Source of the DNA: a candidate division CSSED10-310 bacterium
GTDB lineage: Bacteria; CSSED10-310; JAFGJC01
Assembly (NCBI GenBank): GCA_016927905.1
Contig: JAFGLW010000002.1
Coordinates: 1 to 64,000 of the forward strand
Direction of reading: 5' to 3'
Length of the DNA: 64,000 nucleotides
Shown one piece after another: positions 29,492-39,293 of this stretch. The notes beneath the pieces were generated by a model, which worked only from the letters and a program-made list of their open reading frames with translations, had not been told where the DNA came from and searched no databases. A program made the position numbers and the translations under genes. The stretch's first letter is position 1. Each line of letters begins with the position of its first letter.

Positions 29492-30700
29492 ATGAAACTT
29501 ACAGCGAAAGAGTATATTGAAATTGAGGACCGGTACGGGGCGCACAATTATCATCCCCTGGATGTGGTCATTTCGAGGGCGTCCGGTGTCTGGGTGGAAG
29601 ATGTAGACGGCAACCGGTACATGGATTTTCTGGCCGCCTATTCAGCGGTGAACCAGGGGCATTGTCATCCCCGGATCATCTCGGTTTTGAAGGATCAGGC
29701 TGACAGATTGACTTTAACGTCGCGGGCATTTCGGAACGATCAGTGGCCGATGCTGGCCCGGGAAGCCTGTGAATTGCTCGGGTATGAGATGATTCTGCCG
29801 ATGAACACCGGAGCCGAGGCGGTGGAAACGGCAATTAAAGCCGTGCGTCGGTGGGGATACCAGGTAAAGGGGATCCCGTCCGACCGGGCGGAGATCATCG
29901 CATGTGCGAACAATTTCCACGGGCGCACCACGACCATCGTATCCTTTTCCACAGAACCTTCATACCGGGAAAATTTCGGCCCGCTGACTCCGGGATTCAA
30001 GATCATACCTTACAATGACAGTCAAGCGCTGGAGAAAGCCATTTCGCCGCATACCGCCGCCTTCATGGTGGAACCGATCCAGGGGGAGGGCGGTGTGGAT
30101 GTACCGGATGAAGGATATCTGAAGAAGTGTTTCGACACCTGCAGAACCCACAATGTTTTGTTTGTTGCGGATGAAATTCAATCCGGGCTGGGCCGGACCG
30201 GAAAGATGATGGCATGCGACCATGAAGGGATCAAGCCGGATATGGTCATCATCGGGAAGGCCCTTTCGGGAGGTACCGTACCGGTTTCCGCCGTGCTGGC
30301 GTCGAAGGAGATCCTGGGTGTTTTCAAACCGGGAGACCACGGTTCGACCTACGGAGGCGCACCTCTGGGTGCTGCGGTTGCGAGGGAATCGCTGAGGGTG
30401 CTGGTGGAAGAGAAACTGGTCGAAAAAAGCGCCGAACTGGGTGAGTACCTTATGGGGGAACTCCGGAAAATCAACAGCCCTCATGTGGAAAAATACCGGG
30501 GTAAAGGACTGTGGATCGGCATCGTTCTGAAGCAATCCGCCGGCGGCGCCCGACGGTTCTGCGAAGCCCTCATGCAAGAAGGACTTCTCTGCAAGGAAAC
30601 CCATGTGAATATCATCCGGCTGGCGCCGCCACTGGTCATAACCAGGGATGAACTCGACTGGGCGCTGGACAAGATCCGGAACGTCCTGACCCGACTCTGA
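29492..30700 (+). CDS. rocD: Ornithine aminotransferase
   Basis: YIEIEDRYGAHNYHPLDVVISRASGVWVEDVDGNRYMDFLAAYSAVNQGHCHPRI; PLP Lys motif KPDMVIIGKALSGG; AGGAGG SD. Confidence 0.92.
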   Translation: MKLTAKEYIEIEDRYGAHNYHPLDVVISRASGVWVEDVDGNRYMDFLAAYSAVNQGHCHPRIISVLKDQADRLTLTSRAFRNDQWPMLAREACELLGYEMILPMNTGAEAVETAIKAVRRWGYQVKGIPSDRAEIIACANNFHGRTTTIVSFSTEPSYRENFGPLTPGFKIIPYNDSQALEKAISPHTAAFMVEPIQGEGGVDVPDEGYLKKCFDTCRTHNVLFVADEIQSGLGRTGKMMACDHEGIKPDMVIIGKALSGGTVPVSAVLASKEILGVFKPGDHGSTYGGAPLGAAVARESLRVLVEEKLVEKSAELGEYLMGELRKINSPHVEKYRGKGLWIGIVLKQSAGGARRFCEALMQEGLLCKETHVNIIRLAPPLVITRDELDWALDKIRNVLTRL

Positions 30701-30778
30701 AAAAAACCGGACAGCCCGGGTGCCGACCCCGGCGGATACATGGAAAAAGCGTAACGGATCGCTTCCGACCCGTCCGTT

Positions 30779-30807
30779 TTGACAAAAACCGAGAATTTTT
30801 ATATATA
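30779..30807 (+). promoter_or_regulatory. Sigma-70 promoter abutting pcm start codon
   Basis: TTGACA-N17-TATATA(TATAAT) ending about 5-9 nt before ATG 30816. Confidence 0.6.
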
Positions 30808-30815
30808 TAATAATC

Positions 30816-31559
30816 ATGAAAAATCGAACGAAGCCGTTTGGGAAATCATCGGTTGACGGGTTCAGGATATCGGGACTGGTTCTGGTGTTTTTGCTTGGAT
30901 CGAGTTTGACTGCCGAACAACCAAAGGATTTTGCCATGCAGAGAAAACAGATGGTTCGAAGTCAAATTGAGGCCCGGGGTGTTCGGAACCAGGAAGTGCT
31001 CAAGGCATTGCTCAAGGTGGAACGTCACCTTTTTGTCCCGGAAAACGTCCGGTATCAGAGTTACCTGGACGGCCCGCTTCCCATCGGCGAAGGACAGACC
31101 ATTTCCCAGCCTTACATCGTTGCCCTGATGACGGAACTTCTGGAACCCGATTCGGGCATGAAGGTACTTGAAATCGGCACGGGATCGGGATATCAGGCGG
31201 CGATTCTGGGTGAATTGTGCAAGGAAGTCTACACCATCGAGATCGTTCCGTCTCTGTATGCATCGGCCACTGCCACTCTGGAAAAGCTCGAGTATACAAA
31301 TGTTCATACTCGACTCGGGGACGGCTTTGCCGGCTGGCCGGAACAGGCGCCGTTCGACGGGATCATCGTCACCTGCGCTCCTAAAAAAGTTCCGCCGCCG
31401 CTGCTGGATCAAATGGCGGAAGGCGGCCGCCTGGTGATACCGGTGGGCAAGTTCTGGCAGGAACTCAAGGTGCTGGAGAAAAAGGAAGGGAAGATCCGGG
31501 AGCGGGATGTCATTCCGGTCCGGTTCGTTCCCATGACTGGTGAAGCGGAAGAGATGTAA
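30816..31559 (+). CDS. pcm: Protein-L-isoaspartate O-methyltransferase with N-terminal signal/anchor segment
   Basis: PIMT motifs GEGQTISQPYIVALMTELLEPDSGMKVLEIGTGSGYQAAIL, IVTCAPKKVPPPLLDQMAEGGRLVIPVG; N-terminus ISGLVLVFLLGSSLTAEQ hydrophobic. Confidence 0.9.
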   Translation: MKNRTKPFGKSSVDGFRISGLVLVFLLGSSLTAEQPKDFAMQRKQMVRSQIEARGVRNQEVLKALLKVERHLFVPENVRYQSYLDGPLPIGEGQTISQPYIVALMTELLEPDSGMKVLEIGTGSGYQAAILGELCKEVYTIEIVPSLYASATATLEKLEYTNVHTRLGDGFAGWPEQAPFDGIIVTCAPKKVPPPLLDQMAEGGRLVIPVGKFWQELKVLEKKEGKIRERDVIPVRFVPMTGEAEEM

Positions 31560-31634
31560 TTCTGCCGGTCCGGTTATTCCAGCGATCGCCTGCAAGCTGT
31601 AGATTGGTGAAAAAACAGTGTACACTGGCATCCG

Positions 31635-33605
31635 ATGACTGGTCATGCTCGCCTTATCAACCGATCGTCGGCGCAGGCGCTGCTGCGATGGTCGGTCATT
31701 CTGTTCCCGTCGATCGCAATCCGGATCGTTTACGGGCGAATGATCGCGGGGCAGCCCTACTTCGCCAAGTATCTCACTCTGGCCCGGGATCTCTTTGGGT
31801 CGAATGATCCCGGACCGTTCACATCCAGTCCGGTATACATCGTCATTGTCGCTTTTCTGACCAGGGTCCTGGATCTGGACCCGGATCAGATCCGGCTGGT
31901 TCAGTTCCTGACCGGTATCATCTCCATCATCCTGATTGTCAAAATCGGAACGGTGATTTACGGAAGGACCGCGGGGACAGTGGCCGGTATTATCGCCGCC
32001 CTGTTCGGTCCGGCGGTTCTCTATGAGGGCGACCTGGTGACGGCGTCATGGGTCGTGCTGCTGTCTCTCACGGCAGTTCGAATCCTGCTGATCGCCGATC
32101 AACGGCCGGGATACGGGACATGGATTCCGGGTGGAATCATAACGGGTCTGCTGGCCGGGATCCGCCCGACGCTGATTTTACTGATTGTATTGGGTGCGCT
32201 GTTCGGTGTTACGGGAACGGGGGATTTGAGTCGTCGGTGGAAGCGGATTGCGGCTTTTCTGGCTGGAGCGGCTGTCGTCATCGCGCCCGTTACCCTGGCG
32301 AATTATATCCGATGCGGCGAATTGATACCGGTAACGGCCTCCGGCGGCAGCGTTTTCTATTCGTCGAACAACTTCCGGGCAGTCGGGTTGGGTTATTCCC
32401 CTCCGGAAGCGTTGACAGAACTGGAATATCGGGTCATGCAGTCCGGAGATGTCACTGTTCCTGTCGAACATCGGCTTTTCAAGTATCTGGCGGAGAGAGC
32501 GTCCGGGCGTCGGCTGACGTATGGGGAAGTTTCGAAATTCTATTTCCGGGAAGGACTGAATTTCCTGTTGCGGGATATACCGGGAGGATTCAGGCTGTGG
32601 GTCAAAAAAGGCGCTTATTTCTTTAACGGTTATGAAGTCCATGACACGGCATCACTCATTCACGCCAAGATGTTGATGGAATCCCGCCTGCCGTTTTTAT
32701 TCGGTTTCGGATTTCTATGGGTTGCCGGTTCCACCGGCATTCTCATCGGCACCTTCCATTTCAGGCGATGGCTCCTGATGATGATATTTCTGATACCCCA
32801 CTGGATTTCAGGAATCGTGTTTTATGTCAACGGCCGGCTGAGACTGCCTGCCGCTCCTTTCCTGATCATATTTTCCGCTTATGCAGTGGTTCGGTTATGC
32901 GGGGATATCAGAAAGCTCCATCCCAGAGCTTTTCTGATCCTGGTCTGGGTCCTGGGTGCGACCGGTCTGATCAATCTGGATGATGATGCCCTTCGGTGGC
33001 ACCGCGAAATGAAGACGCCGTCGTTTTATGCCTGTATGGAAGGAACCAGACAGCTGAATAGCGGCGATTTTCAGGGCGCAAGCAAGTCGTTTTACCGGGC
33101 AATCAAACTGGATCCCCTCGGTGCCAGGGAAGCGCATTCCGGTCTTGCAGCCATCCTGATGCGCCAGGGAAACCGGATGTCGGCGGAATTGGAGAACCGG
33201 CATGCCGCCGGGATATGGACGGCTGCGGAACTGATCAAGTATCCACCCCGGTATGAAACGGAATGGATTCCACATCAGATGGCACTGGCTGCCGCCTACT
33301 GGCGGGAGAACGATCTGGAGCGGGCGGCCCGGCTGTTTGAGAAAATCCGTGACAAATGTCCCCAGAAACCCGATCCGGAGTACAATCTGGCGGTGTATCA
33401 CATGTCCACAGATCCGCCCGATCGCATCCGGGCTCTGGCTTCCGCACGGCGGGCTCTGGAACTGGGAATGAAACTGGATCTTCATTCAACCCGCGCTCAT
33501 GTGCTGATCAACGGGATCCTGGAGGATCTGGGGCGTGACCGGGAAGCCCTGGAAGTCCGCAAACAGATCGAGTGGGAACGCTCATTCATCTGGGGTCACC
33601 GATGA
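31635..33605 (+). CDS. GT39-like membrane protein with C-terminal TPR-like region
   Basis: Multi-TM N-terminal two-thirds; QLNSGDFQGASKSFYRAIKLDPLGAREAH...PDPEYNLAVYHMS TPR-like. Confidence 0.6.
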   Translation: MTGHARLINRSSAQALLRWSVILFPSIAIRIVYGRMIAGQPYFAKYLTLARDLFGSNDPGPFTSSPVYIVIVAFLTRVLDLDPDQIRLVQFLTGIISIILIVKIGTVIYGRTAGTVAGIIAALFGPAVLYEGDLVTASWVVLLSLTAVRILLIADQRPGYGTWIPGGIITGLLAGIRPTLILLIVLGALFGVTGTGDLSRRWKRIAAFLAGAAVVIAPVTLANYIRCGELIPVTASGGSVFYSSNNFRAVGLGYSPPEALTELEYRVMQSGDVTVPVEHRLFKYLAERASGRRLTYGEVSKFYFREGLNFLLRDIPGGFRLWVKKGAYFFNGYEVHDTASLIHAKMLMESRLPFLFGFGFLWVAGSTGILIGTFHFRRWLLMMIFLIPHWISGIVFYVNGRLRLPAAPFLIIFSAYAVVRLCGDIRKLHPRAFLILVWVLGATGLINLDDDALRWHREMKTPSFYACMEGTRQLNSGDFQGASKSFYRAIKLDPLGAREAHSGLAAILMRQGNRMSAELENRHAAGIWTAAELIKYPPRYETEWIPHQMALAAAYWRENDLERAARLFEKIRDKCPQKPDPEYNLAVYHMSTDPPDRIRALASARRALELGMKLDLHSTRAHVLINGILEDLGRDREALEVRKQIEWERSFIWGHR

Positions 33606-33626
33606 GTATTCCTGGATATCCGGCTG

Positions 33627-33950
33627 TCAATTGAGAACGGCAAGTTTTTTCCGGTCCCGTATTTTCGCCACCGGGACGTCCCGCGCGAACGTCTGGAAAT
33701 TGTGAAACGCCCGGCTGGAGTCCCGGTCGACCACCCTGACCGGCCATTCGTTGTTCAATTCCTCCAGGGTGTTGTCCCAGGTCCTTTCTCCGATGTCTTT
33801 TCTCAAATCACCCAGTTTGTCTTCTGAAATTTCATACAGATTGAAATCTCTGAACCCGCGCCAAATCAGATTCGAAACGGTTTTTTCGGCGTCAAGACGG
33901 GTGACCACCACTGTGGGACCATTACTCACCAGGATGATAAAGGCCTTCAT
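33627..33950 (-). CDS. Small conserved-looking protein of unknown function (107 aa)
   Basis: MKAFIILVSNGPTVVVTRLDAEKTVSNLIWRGFRDFNLYEIS...; AAAGGAGG SD; strong promoter upstream. Confidence 0.7.
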   Translation of the reverse strand: MKAFIILVSNGPTVVVTRLDAEKTVSNLIWRGFRDFNLYEISEDKLGDLRKDIGERTWDNTLEELNNEWPVRVVDRDSSRAFHNFQTFARDVPVAKIRDRKKLAVLN

Positions 33951-33980
33951 ACAATCCTCCTTTAACAATATCCACTTATT

Positions 33981-34008
33981 ATTATATCTTATCTGGAAAT
34001 CACGTCAA
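33981..34008 (-). promoter_or_regulatory. Sigma-70 promoter for the 107-aa gene
   Basis: Minus strand TTGACG-N16-TATAAT. Confidence 0.55.
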
Positions 34009-34029
34009 AAATGGAGATGCCCGGCAGGT

Positions 34030-34785
34030 TTAGAATGTGAAATTGAATCCCAGGGAAGCGCTCAGCTCCGAAAGCGCCTTCAATTCCCCGTATAGATGAA
34101 CCTTTTCGGCGATCTCATAGGTGATACCCCACAAAAGAGAGAAGTTCTGGTCTTCGCGCACATCATAGATCTCCTCGGTTCTGGTCTGGGAACTCCAGTG
34201 ATAGATGGACACCTCATACTCGACATCAACCCCCGAAAACTGGATCCCGGTATATAAAATGACCGGGCGGTAAGCCTGCCAGGAAACGATGGCAGACGCC
34301 TGATATTCCGTCCAGGTGATATCCTCCTGAGTGCTTGTTCCCCGGCTGACGGATTGATCGGAGTAATCCGTTTGAGACCGGAAAGCCTGGCCGTCGAGAC
34401 CGATCCGGATATTTCCCTGCTGAAACTCGGCGATGCAACCCCGGAATCCCATTCCAACTCCCAGGCCCCAGTCGGAATCGTATCCGTCATGGGTATCGGT
34501 CTGGAACAAACCCGCCTTGATGAAAATTCCCAGGCGATTCAAAATGGAATAATTCAGGCTGCCGAGAATGCTGGCGGAGATGACGGTTTCCTCGTTATCC
34601 AGAGTTCTCTGCATGAAATTGAATTCGGCACCCAGCCCCAGCGAATTGGAGCCCGGTCGCAAGGTGGGATCAGCGATTCCGGAGGCCATGCAGGTGAACG
34701 GAGACATCACCGCCACCAGGCTCAGGACAACTGCGCTGAAAAAGATCTTCGATCTGGTCATTTCCACTCCCCCGGGATGAATCAA
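34030..34785 (-). CDS. Predicted outer-membrane beta-barrel protein
   Basis: Signal peptide, alternating strands (GLGAEFNFMQRTLDNEETVISASILGSLNYSILNRLGIFIKAGLF), terminal aromatic ...LGFNFTF. Confidence 0.6.
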   Translation of the reverse strand: MIHPGGVEMTRSKIFFSAVVLSLVAVMSPFTCMASGIADPTLRPGSNSLGLGAEFNFMQRTLDNEETVISASILGSLNYSILNRLGIFIKAGLFQTDTHDGYDSDWGLGVGMGFRGCIAEFQQGNIRIGLDGQAFRSQTDYSDQSVSRGTSTQEDITWTEYQASAIVSWQAYRPVILYTGIQFSGVDVEYEVSIYHWSSQTRTEEIYDVREDQNFSLLWGITYEIAEKVHLYGELKALSELSASLGFNFTF

Positions 34786-34837
34786 ACTGATTTAAAGGAA
34801 CAGTCTTGACTTCTCAGTCTAGCCCGAATTGCCCGCG

Positions 34838-34866
34838 TTGACAATACGAAAACGGAGCCATAATAT
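34838..34866 (+). promoter_or_regulatory. Sigma-70 promoter upstream of rml operon
   Basis: TTGACA-N17-TAATAT. Confidence 0.65.
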
Positions 34867-34910
34867 CCTGATTTGTCATCAGTCTGCAGGACAATTCCCG
34901 GAGGAATCAT

Positions 34911-35975
34911 GTGAAAGGATTAATTTTAAGTGGCGGCAAGGGAACGCGGCTTCGACCGCTGACCTACACCCGGGCCAAACAGCTGGTTCCGGTTGCGAAC
35001 AAACCGGTCCTGTTCTATGGTATTGAAGCCATGGTCGATGCCGGGATCAAAGAGCTGGGCATTATTGTCGGCGATACCAAAGCAGAAATCATGGAAGCGG
35101 TCGGGGACGGCTCCCGCTGGGGATTGAAAATTACTTTCATCGAGCAGTCCGCTCCCCTGGGGCTGGCTCATGCGGTCCTGACAGCCGAACCGTATCTCAG
35201 AGACGAACCATTCGTCATGTATCTCGGAGACAATCTCATCCTGTCGGGAATCCGTTCCCTTGTGGACGAATTCCGGAACGGTTCGGCAAACGCGCAGATC
35301 CTGCTGGCCAAGGTGCCGAATCCGGAGCAGTTCGGGGTTGCGGAACTGGTGGATAACAAGGTGGTCAAACTGGTGGAGAAACCCACGGAGCCTCAAAGTG
35401 ACCTGGCGCTGGTGGGTGTTTACATGTTCGACAAGACCATTTTCCAGGCAGCCAAACGAATCCATCCTTCCGCCCGGAATGAACTGGAAATCACGGATGC
35501 CATACAGGAACTGATCAACATGGGATTTCAAGTCGATCCACACGTCGTCAGGGGATGGTGGAAAGATACCGGAAAACTGGAAGACATGCTGGAGGCGAAC
35601 CGAATGGTTCTGGACAATCAAAACAGCCGGATCCTGGGAAACGTCGATCAATATTCGCAAATCGATCATAAGGTTGTCCTGGAAGACGGCGCTCAGGTGG
35701 TTCGATCCACCATTCGGGGACCGGCGATCATCGGCGCCGAAACGCAGATCATTGATTCCTATATCGGTCCGTTTACGTCCATCCAACATCGGTGTGTGAT
35801 CCGGAAGGCTGAAATCGAGCATTCGATCATCCTGGAACAGGCAATGATCGAGAACATTGCCGGACGAATCGAAGACAGCCTGATCGGCAGATTTGTGGAA
35901 GTGATTAAATCGCCATGCAAACCCAGGGCGTTCCGGCTGGTTCTGGGAGATCGCAGCGTGGTGGGCATGCTTTAA
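34911..35975 (+). CDS. rmlA: Glucose-1-phosphate thymidylyltransferase, long form
   Basis: MKGLILSGGKGTRLRPLTYTRAKQLVPVANKPVLFYGIEAMVDAGI; C-terminal left-handed beta-helix repeats. Confidence 0.88.
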   Translation: MKGLILSGGKGTRLRPLTYTRAKQLVPVANKPVLFYGIEAMVDAGIKELGIIVGDTKAEIMEAVGDGSRWGLKITFIEQSAPLGLAHAVLTAEPYLRDEPFVMYLGDNLILSGIRSLVDEFRNGSANAQILLAKVPNPEQFGVAELVDNKVVKLVEKPTEPQSDLALVGVYMFDKTIFQAAKRIHPSARNELEITDAIQELINMGFQVDPHVVRGWWKDTGKLEDMLEANRMVLDNQNSRILGNVDQYSQIDHKVVLEDGAQVVRSTIRGPAIIGAETQIIDSYIGPFTSIQHRCVIRKAEIEHSIILEQAMIENIAGRIEDSLIGRFVEVIKSPCKPRAFRLVLGDRSVVGML

Positions 35976-35985
35976 AGGGGGAGAC

Positions 35986-36441
35986 ATGATTGATGGCGTC
36001 GGCGTCAAACATTTGAAAGTGATTCCGGACGAACGGGGATATCTGATGGAGATGTTCCGATCGGACTGGCCGGAATTCCATCGTTTCGGACAGGCTTATA
36101 TTACGGCGGTGTATCCGGGAGTGGTCAAGGGGTGGCATTACCACAAGAACCAGACGGACAATTTTATCTGTGTGTCGGGAATGGCCAAAGTGGTTCTGTT
36201 CGACGGCAGGGAGAAATCCCCCACCAAAGGCGAAATCAACGAATTCTTCATCGGCACGCTCAATCCCCAGTTGATCGTCATCCCACCGGGGGTCCTGCAC
36301 GGATTCAAGGGAATCTCCCAGGATATCTCCCTGATCGTCAATATCCCAACCCAGTTATACCGGTATGAGCAGCCGGATGAATATCGTCTGCCGGCACACA
36401 CCCCGGACGTCCCGTATGACTGGAGCAGACAAGATGGGTGA
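35986..36441 (+). CDS. rmlC: dTDP-4-dehydrorhamnose 3,5-epimerase-like
   Basis: IPDERGYLMEMFRSDWPEF...GVVKGWHYHKNQTDNFICVSGMAKVVLFD...VIPPGVLHGFKGI. Confidence 0.85.
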   Translation: MIDGVGVKHLKVIPDERGYLMEMFRSDWPEFHRFGQAYITAVYPGVVKGWHYHKNQTDNFICVSGMAKVVLFDGREKSPTKGEINEFFIGTLNPQLIVIPPGVLHGFKGISQDISLIVNIPTQLYRYEQPDEYRLPAHTPDVPYDWSRQDG

Positions 36442-37453
36442 TCGATATCTGATAACCGGGGGAGCGGGTTTCATCGGATCGAATTTCATCCGGTATCTTC
36501 TCGGTAAATACCCGGATTGCCGGGTGGTCAATCTGGATAAACTCACCTATGCAGGAAACCTGGAAAACGTCGCCGATGTGGCGAATCACCCCGGGTACAA
36601 TTTCATTCACGGTGACATCTGCGACATGGAAACGGTGGCGGCCGTCATAAAGAACGGCGTGGATTACGTGATCAATTTTGCCGCTGAAACCCATGTCGAC
36701 CGGTCGATCATGGATCCATCCGGATTCATCCGGACGGATGTCATGGGAACTTACGTTCTGCTGGAAGCTTCTCGGCGTCATCTTGTTAAGCTGTTTGTTC
36801 AGATTTCCACCGACGAGGTTTACGGATCCATCGCGGAAGGGTCATTTTCGGAAGCGGATCCGGTGAACCCGTCGAGCCCTTATTCCGCTTCCAAGGCCGG
36901 AGCGGAGCTGGTCGTGAAATCGTTTGTCACAACCTATGGATTCCCGGCTGTCATAACCAGGGCTTCGAACAATTACGGGCCCTACCAATATCCGGAGAAG
37001 CTGATTCCCTATTTCGTGACCAATGCGCTGGAGGATCAGCCGTTGCCATTGTACGGTGACGGCCTGAACATCCGGGACTGGCTTTTTGTCGGAGATCACT
37101 GCAGAGCGCTCGATGTCATTCTACGGAAGGGTGTTCCGGGCGAAATATATAATATCGGGGGGGACCGGGAATGTACCAATATTGAAATCACCCGGAAAAT
37201 ACTCGAACTGCTCGACAAACCGGAATCACTGATCCGGAAAGTCAAGGATCGTCCCGGGCATGACCGGAGATATTCCATCGATTCGTCCAAAATGCATGCT
37301 CTGGGATGGTCTCCGGATCATGATTTCAATCAGGGGATGATCGAAACGGTAAGCTGGTATCGGGAAAACCGGGATTGGTGGCGCAGACTCAAGATTCGCA
37401 GCAGCGAGTATTATCGGGATTGGTATGACAAAAAATTGGGCATGAAACCATGA
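36434..37453 (+). CDS. rmlB: dTDP-glucose 4,6-dehydratase
   Basis: YLITGGAGFIGSNFIRYLL...VINFAAETHVDRSIMDPSGFI...ISTDEVYGSI...YSASKAGAELVV. Confidence 0.95.
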   Translation: MGDRYLITGGAGFIGSNFIRYLLGKYPDCRVVNLDKLTYAGNLENVADVANHPGYNFIHGDICDMETVAAVIKNGVDYVINFAAETHVDRSIMDPSGFIRTDVMGTYVLLEASRRHLVKLFVQISTDEVYGSIAEGSFSEADPVNPSSPYSASKAGAELVVKSFVTTYGFPAVITRASNNYGPYQYPEKLIPYFVTNALEDQPLPLYGDGLNIRDWLFVGDHCRALDVILRKGVPGEIYNIGGDRECTNIEITRKILELLDKPESLIRKVKDRPGHDRRYSIDSSKMHALGWSPDHDFNQGMIETVSWYRENRDWWRRLKIRSSEYYRDWYDKKLGMKP

Positions 37454-38322
37454 AATATCTCGTTACCGGAGCTTCCGGAATGCTGGGCAGGGATCTTGTA
37501 TCCTGCCTGTCTGAAACGGGATCGGTGGATGCCGTGGATATCGAGGATTTCGATATCACCGACCTGGCGGCGTGCATGCGTGAAATTCGCGACCGGCGTC
37601 CGGAAACGGTCATTCATGCCGCAGCATTCACCCAGGTGGACCGGTGTGAGACGGATATAGAGCTGGCGATGAAGACGAACGGAGAAGGCGCCGGCAATAT
37701 CGCCCGGGCCTGCCACTTCGTCGGCGCATCCATGGTGTTCTTCTCGACGGATTACGTATTCAACGGTCAGTCGGATCGCCCCTATACGGAATCAGATCGG
37801 CCGGACCCGGTATCGGTGTACGGGCAAAGCAAGCTGGAGGGTGAAACCGAAGTGGTATCGATGCTGCCGGAAGATCATCTGATCATCCGGACAGCATGGC
37901 TTTTCGGAGAATACGGTAAAAATTTTGTAGACACCCTCATCGGACTGGCCCGGAGCCGGGGGGAGGTACGGGTGGTTGACGATCAGCACGGGTGTCCCAC
38001 CTATACCCGGGATCTCGCCCGGGCAACCCGGCAGCTGATTCAGAACGGAATCCGCGGTATCGTCAATGTCACCAACAGCGGGTCAACCACGTGGTTTGGA
38101 TTTGCATCTCATTTCCTATCCCGCATGCAACTTCCCGCCCGTGTTATTCCCGTTTCCACTTCGGAATATGTTCTGCCGGCCCGCCGGCCCGCTTTTTCGG
38201 TTCTGGCCCCGGACAAATTCAACCGCATTGCCGGTACGCCGATGCCCCGGTGGACCGATGCTGTGGACCGTTATCTGGCGGCAAAATATCGGGTTCATAA
38301 CCGGCAGGAGAAGTTTCCATGA
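37450..38322 (+). CDS. rmlD: dTDP-4-dehydrorhamnose reductase
   Basis: MKYLVTGASGMLGRDLVSCL...VIHAAAFTQVDRCETD...FFSTDYVFNG...RTAWLFGEYGKNFVDTLI. Confidence 0.95.
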   Translation: MKYLVTGASGMLGRDLVSCLSETGSVDAVDIEDFDITDLAACMREIRDRRPETVIHAAAFTQVDRCETDIELAMKTNGEGAGNIARACHFVGASMVFFSTDYVFNGQSDRPYTESDRPDPVSVYGQSKLEGETEVVSMLPEDHLIIRTAWLFGEYGKNFVDTLIGLARSRGEVRVVDDQHGCPTYTRDLARATRQLIQNGIRGIVNVTNSGSTTWFGFASHFLSRMQLPARVIPVSTSEYVLPARRPAFSVLAPDKFNRIAGTPMPRWTDAVDRYLAAKYRVHNRQEKFP

Positions 38323-39281
38323 AAGTATTGATAACTGGCGTCACCGGGTTCGTCGGCAGTCACCTGGCCGATTACGTTCTCGAAAACTGCCGCGGGGTGG
38401 AGTTGTTCGGGCTGTACAGGTGGCGAAGCAGAACCGAGAATATCGAGCATTCCCGGCAATTCTTCGAGATGATCGAATGTGACCTGAGGGATGCATCCAG
38501 TGTCCGCAAGGTGATCAACAAAATCCGACCGGACCGGATATTTCATCTTGCAGCCCAGAGTTTCGTTCCGTCATCCTGGAACGCCCCCACCGAAAGCGTT
38601 GTGATCAATGTTATCGGACAGATCAACATTTTCGAGGCGATCCGGGAGGTCGGGATTGATCCGTGGATACAGATTGCATGTTCGAGTGAAGAATACGGGA
38701 TGGTTTACTCAGGTGAAATTCCCATCAAAGAAACCAATCCGCTCCGCCCGTTGTCACCCTATGCGGTCAGCAAGGTCGGGCAGGATCTTCTGGGATATCA
38801 GTACAGCATGAGCTACGGATTGAAGGTGATCCGGACTCGGGGATTCAATCATACCGGACCGCGCAGGGGAGCCGTTTTCGTGTGTTCCGATTTCGCCAGG
38901 CAGATTGTCGAAATAGAGAAGGGTCTGCGCAAACCGGTGATCATGGTGGGAAACCTGGAAGCAAAGCGGGATTTCACGGATGTCCGGGACATGGTTCATG
39001 CTTACTGGCTTGCCCTGGAGGGGAACTGCGTTCCCGGCGAAGTCTACAATATTTCGTCGGGAAAATGCTGGGAGATCAGGGAGGTCCTGGAGATGCTCCT
39101 GGAAATGACGGATGCGGAGATCGAGATCCGCCAGGATAAAAACCGTCTCAGGCCGTCCGATGTCCCGATTCTGCTGGGGGACAATTTCAAATTCAGGCAG
39201 GCAACCGGGTGGGAGCCGATGATACCGTTTCAGAAAACGCTGCGCGATATTCTGGAATACTGGCGGTGCAGAATCAATTGA
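38319..39281 (+). CDS. GDP-mannose 4,6-dehydratase/RMD-like NAD-dependent epimerase
   Basis: VLITGVTGFVGSHLADYVLEN...IFHLAAQSFVPSSWNAP...ACSSEEYGMV...YAVSKVGQDLLGYQY. Confidence 0.85.
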   Translation: MKVLITGVTGFVGSHLADYVLENCRGVELFGLYRWRSRTENIEHSRQFFEMIECDLRDASSVRKVINKIRPDRIFHLAAQSFVPSSWNAPTESVVINVIGQINIFEAIREVGIDPWIQIACSSEEYGMVYSGEIPIKETNPLRPLSPYAVSKVGQDLLGYQYSMSYGLKVIRTRGFNHTGPRRGAVFVCSDFARQIVEIEKGLRKPVIMVGNLEAKRDFTDVRDMVHAYWLALEGNCVPGEVYNISSGKCWEIREVLEMLLEMTDAEIEIRQDKNRLRPSDVPILLGDNFKFRQATGWEPMIPFQKTLRDILEYWRCRIN

Positions 39282-39293
39282 AAGACGGGACCA

